Shown here: piece by piece, positions 5,863 through 6,031 of the stretch
Numbering within the stretch: the first letter of the stretch is position 1
Layout of the letters: every line of letters begins with the position of its first letter
Assembly: GCA_024276335.1 (NCBI GenBank)
Contig: JAJRXL010000422.1
Location: 1 to 6,031 of the forward strand
Reading direction: 5' to 3'
DNA from: Bacteroidota bacterium
GTDB taxonomy: Bacteria; Bacteroidota; Ignavibacteria; SZUA-365; JAADGX01
DNA length: 6,031 nt
Made by a program: the position numbers and the translations under genes
The notes under the pieces: model-generated
Told to the model about the DNA's origin: nothing
The model's database searches: none
The model's input: the letters and a program-made list of their open reading frames with translations, nothing else

Positions 5863-5893
5863 ATAATAAATCAGGATCGATTGGTCCTGATAA
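5863..5893 (-). promoter_or_regulatory. Candidate promoter of the sulfur operon with a long spacer
   Basis: On the minus strand TATTAT (5868-5863) matches five of six bases of a sigma-70 -10 box and lies 37 bases before the SQR start codon. TTATCA (5893-5888) matches four of six bases of a -35 box at a spacing of 19, longer than the ideal 17. A dyad fills the spacer. No better -35 is seen at 16-18 bases. A stretched spacer over a dyad is typical of MerR-type control, but activation by another factor, or a chance match in AT-rich DNA, remains possible. Confidence 0.35.
5870..5891. repeat. Inverted repeat upstream of sqr: possible operator or leader hairpin
   Basis: ATCAGGATC and GGTCCTGAT form a near-perfect 9-bp dyad (seven outer pairs perfect, then one wobble and one C-G) around GATT. 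On the minus strand it is followed by TTTATTATTC, which is T-rich but not a clean T-tract. It lies between the terminator of the upstream gene and the SQR start. As DNA it could bind a dimeric regulator; as RNA it could be a weak attenuator or a second terminator hairpin. Confidence 0.5.
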
Positions 5894-5926
5894 AAAGACG
5901 CCCGCGCTTTCCTTGGGAAAGGCGGG
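5892..5926 (-). terminator. Intrinsic terminator of a minus-strand gene entering from the right edge
   Basis: Read on the minus strand, CCCGCCTTTCC pairs with GGAAAG-C-GCGGG across a CAA loop: 11 bp with one bulged C. It is followed by CG and TCTTTTTA, with a run of five T at 5896-5892. The stem starts 15 bases after the TGA at 5943-5941. This position and the clear T-tract make it a convincing Rho-independent terminator, and they separate the sulfur operon from upstream transcription. Confidence 0.8.
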
Positions 5927-5940
5927 TGAGGGTTCGTGTT

Positions 5941-6031
5941 TCAACGATGAGTGCATCGCTCCAGGTGCTTCGGTTTCTCTTTTTTCCGTGACAGGACGTA
6001 ACGGTATCCCGTCTTCAAGTAATTAGATGCA
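5941..6031 (-). CDS. Probable C-terminal end of an unidentified gene (5' end off the window)
   Basis: On the minus strand a frame is open from the window edge (first full codon at 6030-6028) to the TGA at 5943-5941. It encodes 29 residues beginning ASNYLKTGYRYVLSRK and ending HLERCTHR. The very basic tail directly followed by an intrinsic terminator fits the end of a real gene on the same strand as the sulfur operon. The piece is too short to recognise a family, and a chance open frame of this length is possible. Confidence 0.45.
   Translation of the reverse strand, partial: ASNYLKTGYRYVLSRKKEKPKHLERCTHR

Noticed and set aside
1..6031. Defence system, CRISPR array, insertion sequence or prophage content
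   Set aside because: I found no regularly spaced repeats, transposase or phage-like proteins, or terminal inverted repeats with target duplications.

Overview
The window is GC-rich bacterial DNA. A large aromatic-rich beta-barrel protein points to a Gram-negative host, and the sulfur genes fit a sulfide-exposed proteobacterium, Desulfobacterota member or similar lineage. Taxonomy cannot be settled from the sequence alone. I see no tRNA, rRNA, CRISPR array, insertion sequence or phage gene.

Layout. (1) Positions 1-1902, plus strand: the C-terminal 633 residues of a large probable outer-membrane beta-barrel protein whose start lies off the left edge. (2) Positions 1903-2224: a 322-base non-coding stretch with a cluster of imperfect inverted repeats built on CTACG/CGTAG, then an AT-rich leader and a strong Shine-Dalgarno (SD) site. 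(3) Positions 2225-2974, plus strand: an uncharacterised membrane protein with about eight transmembrane segments and two similar halves. (4) Positions 5825-3071, minus strand: a compact four-gene operon in the order sulfide:quinone oxidoreductase-like flavoprotein (SQR), DUF1641 protein, single-cysteine TusE/DsrC-family protein, DsrE2-type protein. It ends in a strong intrinsic terminator at 3043-2997, which separates it from the convergent membrane-protein gene. (5) Positions 5826-6031: the operon's upstream region, with a candidate promoter, a dyad, and an intrinsic terminator serving what looks like the last 29 codons of another minus-strand gene entering from the right edge.

How the genes may work together. 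An SQR oxidises sulfide at the membrane and passes electrons to quinone, leaving sulfane sulfur. TusE/DsrC and DsrE-family proteins bind sulfane sulfur as cysteine persulfide. Their co-transcription suggests a small pathway from sulfide oxidation to persulfide relay, with DUF1641 as a probable accessory or docking subunit of the flavoprotein. This rests on family knowledge and gene order and is not proven by the sequence. The most notable points are the missing second redox cysteine in the TusE/DsrC protein, the one-base junction between the SQR and DUF1641 genes, the duplicated orphan membrane protein and the dyad at the operon promoter.
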